From positions 1 to 64,000 of the forward strand of contig JAFRRM010000004.1 of the NCBI GenBank assembly GCA_017428105.1: a stretch of DNA of 64,000 nucleotides. The letters are read 5' to 3'. The notes under the pieces are model-generated. The model was not told the origin of the DNA. It did no database searches and was given only the letters and a program-made list of their open reading frames with translations. The stretch comes from Lachnospiraceae bacterium. Its GTDB lineage: Bacteria > Bacillota > Clostridia > Lachnospirales > Lachnospiraceae. Of this stretch, positions 44,661 through 53,627 are shown one piece after another. Numbering within the stretch: the stretch's first letter is position 1; each line of letters opens with the position of its first letter. Both the position numbers and the translations under genes were made by a program.

Positions 44661-44677
44661 TTCAGGAGGAATGAATC

Positions 44678-45046
44678 ATGACAGATTACAAATTAGGCGT
44701 CGTGGAGACCCGCTTTGCGGAGATCGTCTGGAACAATGCCCCGATGAGCTCCGGCGACCTTGTCAAACTGTGCGCGAAAGAGCTGGAATGGAAAAAATCC
44801 ACCACTTACACCGTTCTCCGAAAACTCAGCGACCACGGTTTCTTTTCCAATGAAGGCAGTATCGTCCGCGTCCTGATTACGCGCGACGAATATTACGCAG
44901 CCCAGAGCCGTCAGTTTGTGGAAGAGACCTTTGAAGGCTCCCTCCCCGCCTTCATCTCCGCCTTTTCCTCCGGCCGCCGCCTCACCGACCGGGACGTTGC
45001 CGAGATCCGCTCTCTGCTGGACGACTGGGAATCCTCCCGGCAGTGA
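44678..45046 (+). CDS. BlaI/MecI/CopY-family repressor, module 2
   Basis: The 122-aa paralogue of 38734-39099 is nearly the same over MTDYKLG, ELEWKKSTTYTVL, EEYYAAQSRQFVEETFEGSL-like (DEYYAAQSRQFVEETFEGSL) and ISAFSSGRRLT, and differs mainly in the recognition-side helix region (NNAPMSSGDLVKLCAKELEW) and wing (SNEGSIVRVLITRD). Because the candidate operators match, the two repressors may cross-regulate. It starts at ATG eight bases after AGGAGG. Confidence 0.93.
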   Translation: MTDYKLGVVETRFAEIVWNNAPMSSGDLVKLCAKELEWKKSTTYTVLRKLSDHGFFSNEGSIVRVLITRDEYYAAQSRQFVEETFEGSLPAFISAFSSGRRLTDRDVAEIRSLLDDWESSRQ

Positions 45047-45053
45047 ACCGGCA

Positions 45054-45195
45054 GATGACAGGGGGCGTACCTCTGTCATCCCTCTGGCCTGCCCCGCAGG
45101 GGCGGCCATCGGCCCTTCCACCCCGCAGGGGCGGCCATCGGCCGCCCGACAGCAAATTGCAGATGATATTGACAAAGCATCCCAGCCTTTGTCAA
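45054..45195. repeat. Repeat cluster between repressor and peptidase of module 2
   Basis: It contains GATGACAG...CTGTCATC (45054-45080), two GGGGCGGCCATCGGCC elements (about 45105-45150; the second forms a full inverted repeat), and TTGACAAAG-9-CTTTGTCAA (45169-45195), a perfect 9-bp hairpin that ends exactly where the GAAGGAG ribosome site begins. The last element could affect translation of the peptidase. Confidence 0.75.
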
Positions 45196-45209
45196 GAAGG
45201 AGTTGAGTC

Positions 45210-48200
45210 ATGAAAGACATTTTCATTCAAATCGTAAAGCTGAGTCTCTCCGCGGCGCTGATCGCCGGCCTGGTCATGCTCCTTCGACTGGCCCTGAAAA
45301 AAAGCCCGCGCTTCCTCGTCTGTGCTCTTTGGGCGCTGGTGGCGGTGCGGCTGCTGATCCCCGCCCTGCCCGAAAGCCGCGCTTCCGTAATGCCGCAGCG
45401 TATCAGCAGCGGGACCGTGGTGGAGGAAGTGGCGGCCCGGCCCGTGGAACCCGTCGTACGCGTCACGAAAGACGAGCCGCAGTATGTGAAGATCATTCAG
45501 AAGACTCCGCAGATTCCGGTGAAATACCAGGGCGGCCAGGCTTACGTGGAAGTCTCCGAAAAAACGCTGGAAGCCCCGAAGACCGTGGGCACCAGCATCG
45601 TCCCGGTCCTGGCCCGGATCTGGCTGGGCGGCGCGGTCCTCATGCTGGCTTACATGGGCTTCAGCTACGGCCGCATCCGGCGCAAAGTCCGCGTCTCCGT
45701 GCGGGAACGCGGTCATGTTTACCTCTGCGACGGCATCGCCTCGCCCTTCATCCTGGGCATGTTCCGGCCGAAGATCTATATCCCCTCCGAACTGCCGGAG
45801 ACGGACAAAGCCTACGTCCTGGCCCACGAGCAGGCGCACTTAAAGCGTCTGGACCACGTCTGGAAGCCGCTGGGCTGGCTGCTCCTGTCCCTTCACTGGT
45901 TCAACCCGGTGATGTGGGCGGCCTACATCCTGCTCTGCCGCGACATCGAGATGGCCTGCGACGAAAAAGTCACCGGCCGCGAAGGCGACGGCTTCCGCAA
46001 GGCCTATTCCGAGGCCCTGCTGGCCTGCAGCATGCCCGCCCGCCTGGTCACCGCCTGCCCGCTGGCCTTCGGCGAAGTCGGCGTCAAGACCCGCATCAGA
46101 TCTGTGTTGAATTATAAGCGTCCGGCTTTCTGGATCCTGGCGCTGACCCTGGCGGCCTGCCTCATCGCGGCGGGCTGCGCACTGACCAACCCGACCCAGC
46201 CGGCGGATACGACGCCGGACCCGGCCGCGACCTCGGAAAACACCGAAACGCCGGCCGATCAGACCGAAGCGCCGACGGACCAGGCCACCCTCCCGACCAC
46301 GGAAGAACCCGCCCCTACGGATCCCACCCACGCGCCGGACATCCCGCGCGGCGAAGCGAAGGAGATCCCGCAGGCCGCGGACCAGGAAGGCGTCATGCTG
46401 GCGGAAAGGGTCCGGAGTTGGCAAACAAGCTATTCGACAAGGGTCTACCCTTCTGAAGACGGTCCCCGCGCGGAGCCGCTGGTGAAAGACGGCCAGGGGC
46501 CTGTTGACCTGGATCACGTTTCTACCTATGGCCATTTCCTGCTGGATGCGGTCAGCCAGAGACTTTTCTTCGCCGCGGATGCTGTTCCCCACGCCCTGTC
46601 CCTCGATTTCTGCCAGCCCCTCATGTTTAAGATGGTCACCGAGACGGACGGCCACGTGACCCCGCTGGTCCCCTATATCCTGAGCGAAGATGCGGTCTGG
46701 CGTCTGCCGGAAGCCGAATCCGAATGGCTCTCTGGCGCGCAGCCGGTCTATGAACGGATCGATCTGCCCGCCGGCGTGCGGGGCGAGGACGTGCTGGACA
46801 TGTTCTCCGACGCCCCGAACGAACTGCTCCTGGTGACGAAGGACTGCGGCAATTACCTGCTGAACGCGGACAAAAACGGCTGGGAGCCCGCCACGCGCGG
46901 CTATCAGATCAGCCGTCAGGGCGATCTGACGGAGATCATCACCGCGAAAGCGACCTGGACCGGACAGATCCCCGCCGCGGACGAGGTCCGCGTGCTTGCG
47001 GAACCGGATCAGGACAGCCTGATCTTCTGCGTGATCCCCGCAGACACCCGCATCGCCACGGTCCGGTACGTGGACGGGGCCAACGGCTACTGCTACGAGA
47101 GCACCATCGACATGAGCGACTGGACCTGCATCCCCAACCGGTTTGCGCGCTGGGAAGCCGGCAGCCTGTTCGTGCTGGCGCCGCGCGAGAGCGGCATATA
47201 CGTCCAGCGTCTCGTCCCCGGCACTTCCTCCGTCTATGCGGAAGGTGTGAGAGAAGACCTGACCGCCCGGCGGGAAGAGATCCTGGCCGGCGCGGTGCTG
47301 CCGCTGTATGATCACAAACATATCGACGAAAACTTCCCCGGCTTCCTGATCGATATGGACGGCGACGGCACATTGGAGGAGATCGGCATCGCCCCCGGCC
47401 TGGGCAACCGGAACGCCCTGACCTGGGAACTGAACCTGAACGGCCGTCCCGCGGGCGTCAGCTGGATGAACTATGCCCAGAGCATCCAATACGGCTCACC
47501 GTATACATGGGACGAGATCGTCTGGCCGGAAGAAGGCAACTTCAGCCGCGAACGCGGATATGAGATGTACCTGGCCAGCCTGGACGGCGAGCACATCACC
47601 CTCTTCCTGGAAAGCATGCAGGAGACCTACGGCCTCGATTTCCTGGAATATCAGGACGACGAGACCCTGCGCGCCGGCGTCCGCATCCGCATCCGCGGCC
47701 TGCACAAGATGATGGGTGAATTCACGCCGAACGCGCCGCTTGCGGATTACATCGCCGCCGGCTGGAAAGTGCGCCCCGCGGACGGCGACCGCCTGGATCT
47801 GACCGGGAACGGGGAGGAGAACACGTTGCGCGTCACGAACCATTCCTCCCTGGTAAACTATCCTGTCTATTATGACGAGACCGGCATGAACAACGTGCCA
47901 TTCAACAAAGAGTCCATGCAGATCGGCGACTGCTGGCCTTACAGCGAATTTGTCGCGGCGGACAACGGCGAAGCCTTCGCAGTCGTCTATACGGACAGAA
48001 GCCATACCGGTATCATGGGAGATACCGTGATCCTGAGCTTCCGCTACGGCGATCTGTACTATGAGCGCAACACGCAGGGCGGGTACGACCTGATCGGCGA
48101 ACTCACCCTGAACGGCAGCGCGTTGGCGACCCGCTACAAACTGACGGATCAGGAGTGGAATCCGGTGACGCCCGACGCCAATCTTTCCAAAGCCGGGTTC

Positions 48201-51188
48201 CGCGCGCTGGGCGGCAGCAGCCATCCCCTGTCCGGAGCAAGAGAGGAGGACGAACTCGCGCTGCGGTATTTCGCCGTCGAGCGGGAAGCTGACGGCGGCG
48301 TGCCGGCCCCCGAAGGGGATCTGGAGACCATGGACAAACTATTCCGCGACGTGTTCACCGGTTTCTTCCTGATGGACGAGTATGAAGACGTGCGGGATAT
48401 CGATCTGGGCATGCTGTTCTACAACGGCCTCTGCACGGGGATCGCACCGGACCAGAGCAGCGAACTGGTCGTGTCCGAAGAGGAAAAGGCGGAGGCGCTG
48501 GCCGCCATGGGAGAAACGCATCCCCTGCAGCCGCTGTTCAGGATAGACCGGCAGGCCGCGGAAGACGCGTTCCGGAAGTTCACCGGCCATGAACTGTCGG
48601 AAGCCACCGGCAAAATGCCGGGCACCTATGTGGAAAAGTATGACGCCTGGTATTATCTGAGAAGCGACAGCGCCCGCTCGAACTTCCGTATCGCAGATGC
48701 CTACCTGAATGAGAACGGGGAAGCGGCTGTGCTGTGGAACGGCCGGGACATGAATACGTACGGTATCGTGAATTTGAAGCCTGCCTTCGGCGGCTATTAC
48801 ATCGCCTCCAACCGTGTCCTCACGGAGGAAGAACTGGCCGGTTCCGTTGCCCGCGGCATCCTGCGGGCCGGCGGAGATCAGATGCTGGAATTCACCGTGA
48901 AAGACGGAGGCCGCGGTTTGCAGCAATTTACCTGGGAAGACCAGCCGATCCTGCCGGTGGATTTCATCTATTCCGCGGAATCGGGGATCGCCGTCCTGGA
49001 CCAGGCCGGAAAACGCATCATCCGGAAAAACACCCTCGAAGACGTCGCGGTCAGCCCGCTGGATTTCTGTGACAAACCTTCCCGGATGGCGTACGTGCGC
49101 GGAAGCGGAGATGATCGCTCATCCCGTCTGTACATTCTGGACGGAAAAGAAGTTCTGCGCGTCAAAACGAACGCCTTCTACGGGGACCCGGTCCTGGAGA
49201 CCAGGATCCCCCTGCCGGACGGACTTTCCGCCGGCGATATCCGGGAAATGCAGTCGTTTTTCCTTCCGGGCAGCGCTTATGAAAACGGCGACGTGCTGCT
49301 GCTGGTCACGAAAAACAATGGGAACTATTATCTGACGGAGCGGGCGGATGCCTTCGTACCGACGGAAGAAGGCCTGCAGTTCACGCAGGAGGACGGTCGC
49401 GTCCGCGTCCGGCAGGGCGGCGCCGCCTGGGATCTGGCGATCCCGGAAGAGGACGTGCGCGTGATCCGCATCCAGTCCGATCCCCTGGCCGGAGCCGTGG
49501 AACTGGTCCTGTTCGTACGGGAGAAAGACGCTGCCGCGGCCGAACTGCGCCGCTATGACGCGGCCGGCCGGCTGCAGGCCGTCAGCACCATGGACCTGAG
49601 CGACTGGGTCAGCGCGGACGGCAATTTCAAGGGCTCGGGAGAGCCCGGAGAACGGCTGATGGCGTACCGCAGCGGTGGATTGTGGTTCTATCAGGTCGAG
49701 ATCGGTCTGACCTGCCTGAAACGGGAGCGGGAATATATAGACGAAGGATTCGGGTATCTGTCAAAAGCCGCGCTGACGGAAGTCGTCGATCTTGCCCGGG
49801 GCCGGGCGTACGTTGAATCGGAGGCGGATACCGGTTGGGTCGTGGATCTGGACCAGGACGGTGAACCGGAGCTCCTTTCGGTGGAGAAAAGCATGGATCC
49901 GGAAGGGAACATGGGCCTGGAGTTCTATCTCAACGGCCGCAGCACCGGCATGAACCAGACACTGTGGCTGGGCAGCCGGGTCCCGGAAACTTCGGAAGCT
50001 TTCTTCTTCCCGGAAGGGGAATACCGGCTGGCGTTGTCTTCCCTGGACGGCAAGACGGTCTGCGTCCTCATGAGCAGTGAGGAGCGGACGCTGGCAGTGG
50101 AATTTGTGCAGGTGCTGCCGCAGTTCGGAGGCAGCCGCATCATCCGGGCCGCCCGGATCCGCATGCGCGGCGAAGGCAAGACGCTGGAGGACTTCACGCC
50201 CGGCCAGGGCATCCGGAAATATCTGGAGGAAGGCTGGGAAGTGCGGCCGTCGGAGGGCGACGTGGTCGAAGGCCTGCCCGCCGGAGCCGACGTCATCCAT
50301 ATGGTGTACGGCGCCAGTTTCAACAGAGCCGACAGTTACTATCAGGAAGCGATCGGGATCGGCGACATGCGGCCGCTGACCCCTCTGGGCTTTGCCGCAG
50401 ACGAATACGGCGAGACCTGCCGCCGCTTTGATCATCTGACCTATGTGCGTCCCGACGGCGGCAACCCGGATTTCATCTGGCTCAAAGGCTGGATGAACGA
50501 CGGAAGCCGCGAGACCGTATACGGCGTGACGGGAAACGACGGGGTCCTGCAGTACCAGATCGTTGAAACCGCTCAGACGACGGAGCAGCCCGCGGACCGG
50601 ATCGTCATCAACCTGTTCCCGGAAGGCGATGTGTATTCCATGCCCATGGTCGCGCAGGTCACGGAGGACGATCCTCTGTTTGAAGCAATGTCGTGGGAGG
50701 AACTGGCGGAGTATTATGGTCTGACTATAAACCGGGAAGCGATCGCCTCCGTCCTGGAATCTGTCACGGGAGAACCGTTTACTTGTGAAACGACGATCGG
50801 GCTTCTGCCTTCCTCCGGGATATACCGAAACGGAGAATATATCTTCGATTTAAACGGCCTGACATTCAGGAGCACGGCAAAAAACAGCCATCGGACCGTG
50901 GAGATAGGTTTCAGACGTGACGCCAATGTTCTCTGGCCCAAAGACGAGTATTCCTACGACTATGAAAGCAAGCGCCTCGAAACAGAGACGCAGTATGAAG
51001 CGTCCTATATTTCCGGAGTCAAATGCTACATCGGACAAACTGTGTACAGCGACGGTTCCGTAGTGAAGTCGGTCTATGAAATACGCCCGCCTCAGCCGGT
51101 TTTGACGATCACGACAAACGATCTGACGGAAGAACAAATGACGGCCCTGCTGAAGGAACTGTTCAAAAAACTGGGAATAAGCGGGTAA
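45210..51188 (+). CDS. Giant M56 (BlaR1-like) metallopeptidase sensor, module 2, 1992 aa
   Basis: The first 325 residues are almost the same as in module 1 (HEQAH again at 206-210, four membrane helices, then GCALTNPTQPADTTPDP). The outer tail, about 1,667 aa, has the same two-half plan (FLLDAVSQRLFF / AVLDQAGKRIIR, IDLPAGVRGEDV / IPLPDGLSAGDI, DMDGDGTLEE / DLDQDGEPEL) but has clearly diverged. After the point where the shorter protein ends (GNDGVLQYQ) it has about 210 further residues (VINLFPEGDVYSMPMVAQVT, CETTIGLLPSSGIYRNGEYI, TEEQMTALLKELFKKLG) with no match in module 1. It likely senses a different ligand. The start follows GAAGGAGTTGAGTC. Confidence 0.85.
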   Translation: MKDIFIQIVKLSLSAALIAGLVMLLRLALKKSPRFLVCALWALVAVRLLIPALPESRASVMPQRISSGTVVEEVAARPVEPVVRVTKDEPQYVKIIQKTPQIPVKYQGGQAYVEVSEKTLEAPKTVGTSIVPVLARIWLGGAVLMLAYMGFSYGRIRRKVRVSVRERGHVYLCDGIASPFILGMFRPKIYIPSELPETDKAYVLAHEQAHLKRLDHVWKPLGWLLLSLHWFNPVMWAAYILLCRDIEMACDEKVTGREGDGFRKAYSEALLACSMPARLVTACPLAFGEVGVKTRIRSVLNYKRPAFWILALTLAACLIAAGCALTNPTQPADTTPDPAATSENTETPADQTEAPTDQATLPTTEEPAPTDPTHAPDIPRGEAKEIPQAADQEGVMLAERVRSWQTSYSTRVYPSEDGPRAEPLVKDGQGPVDLDHVSTYGHFLLDAVSQRLFFAADAVPHALSLDFCQPLMFKMVTETDGHVTPLVPYILSEDAVWRLPEAESEWLSGAQPVYERIDLPAGVRGEDVLDMFSDAPNELLLVTKDCGNYLLNADKNGWEPATRGYQISRQGDLTEIITAKATWTGQIPAADEVRVLAEPDQDSLIFCVIPADTRIATVRYVDGANGYCYESTIDMSDWTCIPNRFARWEAGSLFVLAPRESGIYVQRLVPGTSSVYAEGVREDLTARREEILAGAVLPLYDHKHIDENFPGFLIDMDGDGTLEEIGIAPGLGNRNALTWELNLNGRPAGVSWMNYAQSIQYGSPYTWDEIVWPEEGNFSRERGYEMYLASLDGEHITLFLESMQETYGLDFLEYQDDETLRAGVRIRIRGLHKMMGEFTPNAPLADYIAAGWKVRPADGDRLDLTGNGEENTLRVTNHSSLVNYPVYYDETGMNNVPFNKESMQIGDCWPYSEFVAADNGEAFAVVYTDRSHTGIMGDTVILSFRYGDLYYERNTQGGYDLIGELTLNGSALATRYKLTDQEWNPVTPDANLSKAGFRALGGSSHPLSGAREEDELALRYFAVEREADGGVPAPEGDLETMDKLFRDVFTGFFLMDEYEDVRDIDLGMLFYNGLCTGIAPDQSSELVVSEEEKAEALAAMGETHPLQPLFRIDRQAAEDAFRKFTGHELSEATGKMPGTYVEKYDAWYYLRSDSARSNFRIADAYLNENGEAAVLWNGRDMNTYGIVNLKPAFGGYYIASNRVLTEEELAGSVARGILRAGGDQMLEFTVKDGGRGLQQFTWEDQPILPVDFIYSAESGIAVLDQAGKRIIRKNTLEDVAVSPLDFCDKPSRMAYVRGSGDDRSSRLYILDGKEVLRVKTNAFYGDPVLETRIPLPDGLSAGDIREMQSFFLPGSAYENGDVLLLVTKNNGNYYLTERADAFVPTEEGLQFTQEDGRVRVRQGGAAWDLAIPEEDVRVIRIQSDPLAGAVELVLFVREKDAAAAELRRYDAAGRLQAVSTMDLSDWVSADGNFKGSGEPGERLMAYRSGGLWFYQVEIGLTCLKREREYIDEGFGYLSKAALTEVVDLARGRAYVESEADTGWVVDLDQDGEPELLSVEKSMDPEGNMGLEFYLNGRSTGMNQTLWLGSRVPETSEAFFFPEGEYRLALSSLDGKTVCVLMSSEERTLAVEFVQVLPQFGGSRIIRAARIRMRGEGKTLEDFTPGQGIRKYLEEGWEVRPSEGDVVEGLPAGADVIHMVYGASFNRADSYYQEAIGIGDMRPLTPLGFAADEYGETCRRFDHLTYVRPDGGNPDFIWLKGWMNDGSRETVYGVTGNDGVLQYQIVETAQTTEQPADRIVINLFPEGDVYSMPMVAQVTEDDPLFEAMSWEELAEYYGLTINREAIASVLESVTGEPFTCETTIGLLPSSGIYRNGEYIFDLNGLTFRSTAKNSHRTVEIGFRRDANVLWPKDEYSYDYESKRLETETQYEASYISGVKCYIGQTVYSDGSVVKSVYEIRPPQPVLTITTNDLTEEQMTALLKELFKKLGISG

Positions 51189-51203
51189 CCGCTTATCAAT
51201 GAC

Positions 51204-51340
51204 AGATGACAGGGGACGTACCTCTGTCATCTCGATCCGCAGGGGCGGCCAGGGCCGCCCGATATCGCGCAAATCACAAGGGCGGCCCTGGCCGCCCGAT
51301 CTTGTACAAAACACGAGGGCGGCCAATGGCCGCCCCTACG
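51204..51340. repeat. Repeat cluster after module 2
   Basis: AGATGACAGGGGACGTACC...CTGTCATCT (51204-51232) is followed by three GGGCGGCC-type palindromes: about 51242-51262 (GGGGCGGCCAGGGCCGCCC), 51280-51298 (GGGCGGCCCTGGCCGCCC) and 51316-51334 (GGGCGGCCAATGGCCGCCC). It lies between converging genes, where it may stop transcription. Confidence 0.8.
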
Positions 51341-51344
51341 CATT

Positions 51345-52511
51345 TTATATCCCCGCCTTCTCTCGAATAAACCGCTCGACCTCCCTGATGTCCCCGTGCA
51401 GCGTCCCCTGCACGAAATACGGCTTCCCGCCGCCGCGCCCGGAGAATGTCTCGTTCAGTTCCTTCGCCAGTGCCCGCAGATCGCCGCCTTCCTGCCCCAG
51501 ACAGTAACGGATCCCGTCCTCCCCGCAGTCGGAGAGGACGGCGCAGAGGCCGCCGCAGGTCTGCATCACGGCGTCCGCGAGGCGGCGGGCGGAATCCACG
51601 CTCATGTTTTCTTCGACCAGCAGCACGGAGCCTTTGCCGGCCAGGGCGGCCGCTTTTTCTTCAATGGCCCGGGTCTCCAGGACGGCCAGCCGTTCGCGGA
51701 GCCCCTGCGCCTCCTTCTTTAGCCGCAGCACCGCAGCGGCGGTCTCGGACTCCTTGGCGGAGAGGGCCACGGAGACCTGGTGGTTCTGGGCCTGGATGGC
51801 GTTCACATAGCGCAGCGCCCGCTCCCCGGACAGCATCTCGATGCGCACGCCGCCCCGGTGGGCCTGGCAGCTCACGAATTTGATGAGCCCGACCTCGCCC
51901 GTATACCGCACGTGCGTCCCGCAGCAGGCACAGATGTCCGTGCCCGGGTATTCCACCAGCCGGATGGCGCCGGAGAGGTCCTTCAGCTCCTTTTTCGTGC
52001 GGAACTCCATCCGCTGCAGTTCCTCCGCGGAAGGATAGTGCACGGCCACGGGCCGGTCGGCGCGCACCGCCCGGTTCGCGGCGTCCTCTACTTTCAGGAG
52101 ATCCTCCCACGCGATGGGGACGTTATAGTCGATGATCACGAACGGATCGGAAATGTGGAAGCCTACGTTGTCGCAGTGAAACGCAGAGCAGATCAGCCCG
52201 CTGGCGATGTGCTCCCCGGAATGCTGCTGCATCAGGTCCAGCCGCCGCTCCGTATCCAGGCGGCCGCGGACCCGCGTGCCCGGCTCCAGCGGAGCGGTAC
52301 AGAAGTGGCGGATCTCCTCGCCCGCCTCCTTCACGAACGTCACGGGAACGTCGTTGAGCCATCCCAGATCCGCGGGCTGACCGCCTCCCTCCGGATAAAA
52401 CGCCGTGCGGTCCAGCACGACGGCCCAGCCGCCCTTCTCCGGCTCACAGGCCAGCACCTTCGCATCGAATTCAAACAGGTAAGGATCCTGATAATACAGC
52501 TTTTCCGTCAT
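51345..52511 (-). CDS. Alanyl-tRNA editing protein (AlaX, long form)
   Basis: The 388-aa protein resembles the editing half of alanyl-tRNA synthetase without the catalytic core. It has FYPEGGGQPADLGWL, zinc motif HSGEH (His97, His101), SCQAHRGGVRIEML with the Cys and His of the second half, and a C-terminal DHHA1-like region (CGGLCAVLSDCGEDGIRYCL, GGGKPYFVQGT). It removes serine or glycine wrongly attached to tRNA-Ala. It is transcribed toward the module 2 peptidase and stands alone. Confidence 0.93.
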   Translation of the reverse strand: MTEKLYYQDPYLFEFDAKVLACEPEKGGWAVVLDRTAFYPEGGGQPADLGWLNDVPVTFVKEAGEEIRHFCTAPLEPGTRVRGRLDTERRLDLMQQHSGEHIASGLICSAFHCDNVGFHISDPFVIIDYNVPIAWEDLLKVEDAANRAVRADRPVAVHYPSAEELQRMEFRTKKELKDLSGAIRLVEYPGTDICACCGTHVRYTGEVGLIKFVSCQAHRGGVRIEMLSGERALRYVNAIQAQNHQVSVALSAKESETAAAVLRLKKEAQGLRERLAVLETRAIEEKAAALAGKGSVLLVEENMSVDSARRLADAVMQTCGGLCAVLSDCGEDGIRYCLGQEGGDLRALAKELNETFSGRGGGKPYFVQGTLHGDIREVERFIREKAGI

Positions 52512-52618
52512 GTCAGCCTCCGTTTCACCAGAATGTTCCCTACCATATTACAAAAAAGCCCGCGAAAAAACAAGTGCGCCCTGAAACAAGGCGCTTGAGG
52601 GACAGCTGCGGTTTTTTG

Positions 52619-52647
52619 TTTACTTTCGGGAATTTTTCAGGTATGAT
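52619..52647 (+). promoter_or_regulatory. Promoter of the GIN-domain lipoprotein
   Basis: TTTACT (52619-52624), 17 bases, TATGAT (52642-52647). The TTG start codon is 40 bases downstream. Confidence 0.55.
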
Positions 52648-52686
52648 GAAAAAAACAGAGTGTTGCTCCTCTGTGGGAGGTGCTTT

Positions 52687-53598
52687 TTGAAACGGTTTTT
52701 CTGTATTATAATGCTGGCCGCATTGCTGGCGCTGGCCGCCTGCAGCGCGGTCCGGAAGGAGACGGCGGTGAACGGGGCCGTGACCGTGAAAAAGGTTGAA
52801 GGCGAAGCAGCCTCGCTGGAGATCAAAAACGTAGTCCTGAAGCAGGGCCTCTCCACGATGGGCCCGCAGGTCCTGCTCGGCCGGGACGGCAAGGGCAGCC
52901 GCGTGGAACTGGAAGGCCCGTCGGACCTGCTGGAAGAGATCCGGGTGGAGTTTTCCGGAAAACGTCTGAAGGTCTCGGCTGACGCCGCCAAGCTTTACGT
53001 CGTATCTTCGCCCGTCATCATTCGGATCTATGATATGGAACTGGAAGCCCTTGCCCTGTCCGGCGCCTGCGATGCGGAAGCGGAAGACGGCGCCCTTGCC
53101 CGCGATAAAAGCGGGACGGAACTGGACATCCGTCTGTCCGGGGCTTCCGCGCTGAAGACGGACCGGCTGTCAGCCGGGGAGATCGTGATGGACTTGAGCG
53201 GCGCGTCGTCCCTGACGGCCGGCGTGCTGGAATGCGATAAATGGAAACTGGATCTGAGCGGCGCGTCGTCCCTGACCGCGCCGGTCTGCCAGGTCAGCGG
53301 CCTGGCGGACTGGCATATGAGCGGCGCTTCCCGCCTGACGGTCGGAGAAAACGCGGCGGACGTTCCGGCCAGCCGCGGCGGCGAGATCTTCGTGGTGCTC
53401 TCCGGCGCTTCCCTGGCGGACGCCTCGGAGTTTGAAGTCGGAAAAGCCACCCTGACCCTCAGCGGCGGCTCCACCCTGGAATGCTGGGTGACGGGCGTGC
53501 TGGGCGGCAGCATCACCGGCTCGTCCGCGGTCTATTACAAAGGAATGCCCACGCTGGCCACGCATACGGGGGCCAGTTCGACCCTGCAGCAGAAATAA
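52687..53598 (+). CDS. GIN-domain (DUF2807) lipoprotein with TTG start
   Basis: The 303-aa protein has a lipoprotein signal (LKRFFCIIMLAALLALAACS, lipidated Cys19) and a beta-helix-like GIN/DUF2807 domain with the repeated LSGASSL motif (MDLSGASSLTAGVLECDKW, LDLSGASSLTAPVCQVSG, MSGASRLTVGENA, LSGGSTLECWVTG). I choose the TTG at 52687, six bases after GGGAGG, rather than the ATG at 52660, which lies 5' of the ribosome site. The family is common on the surface of gut Bacteroidota and Clostridia; its function is not settled. Confidence 0.85.
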   Translation: MKRFFCIIMLAALLALAACSAVRKETAVNGAVTVKKVEGEAASLEIKNVVLKQGLSTMGPQVLLGRDGKGSRVELEGPSDLLEEIRVEFSGKRLKVSADAAKLYVVSSPVIIRIYDMELEALALSGACDAEAEDGALARDKSGTELDIRLSGASALKTDRLSAGEIVMDLSGASSLTAGVLECDKWKLDLSGASSLTAPVCQVSGLADWHMSGASRLTVGENAADVPASRGGEIFVVLSGASLADASEFEVGKATLTLSGGSTLECWVTGVLGGSITGSSAVYYKGMPTLATHTGASSTLQQK

Positions 53599-53627
53599 GA
53601 CGGATCGACAGCAAGGCGGTAATGTTT

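Noticed and set aside
39214..51188. Possibility that the giant M56 genes are artefacts of frame errors or merged genes
   Set aside because: Both are single uninterrupted frames, each has the same domain order, and no internal ribosome site with a plausible restart was seen at the domain junction.
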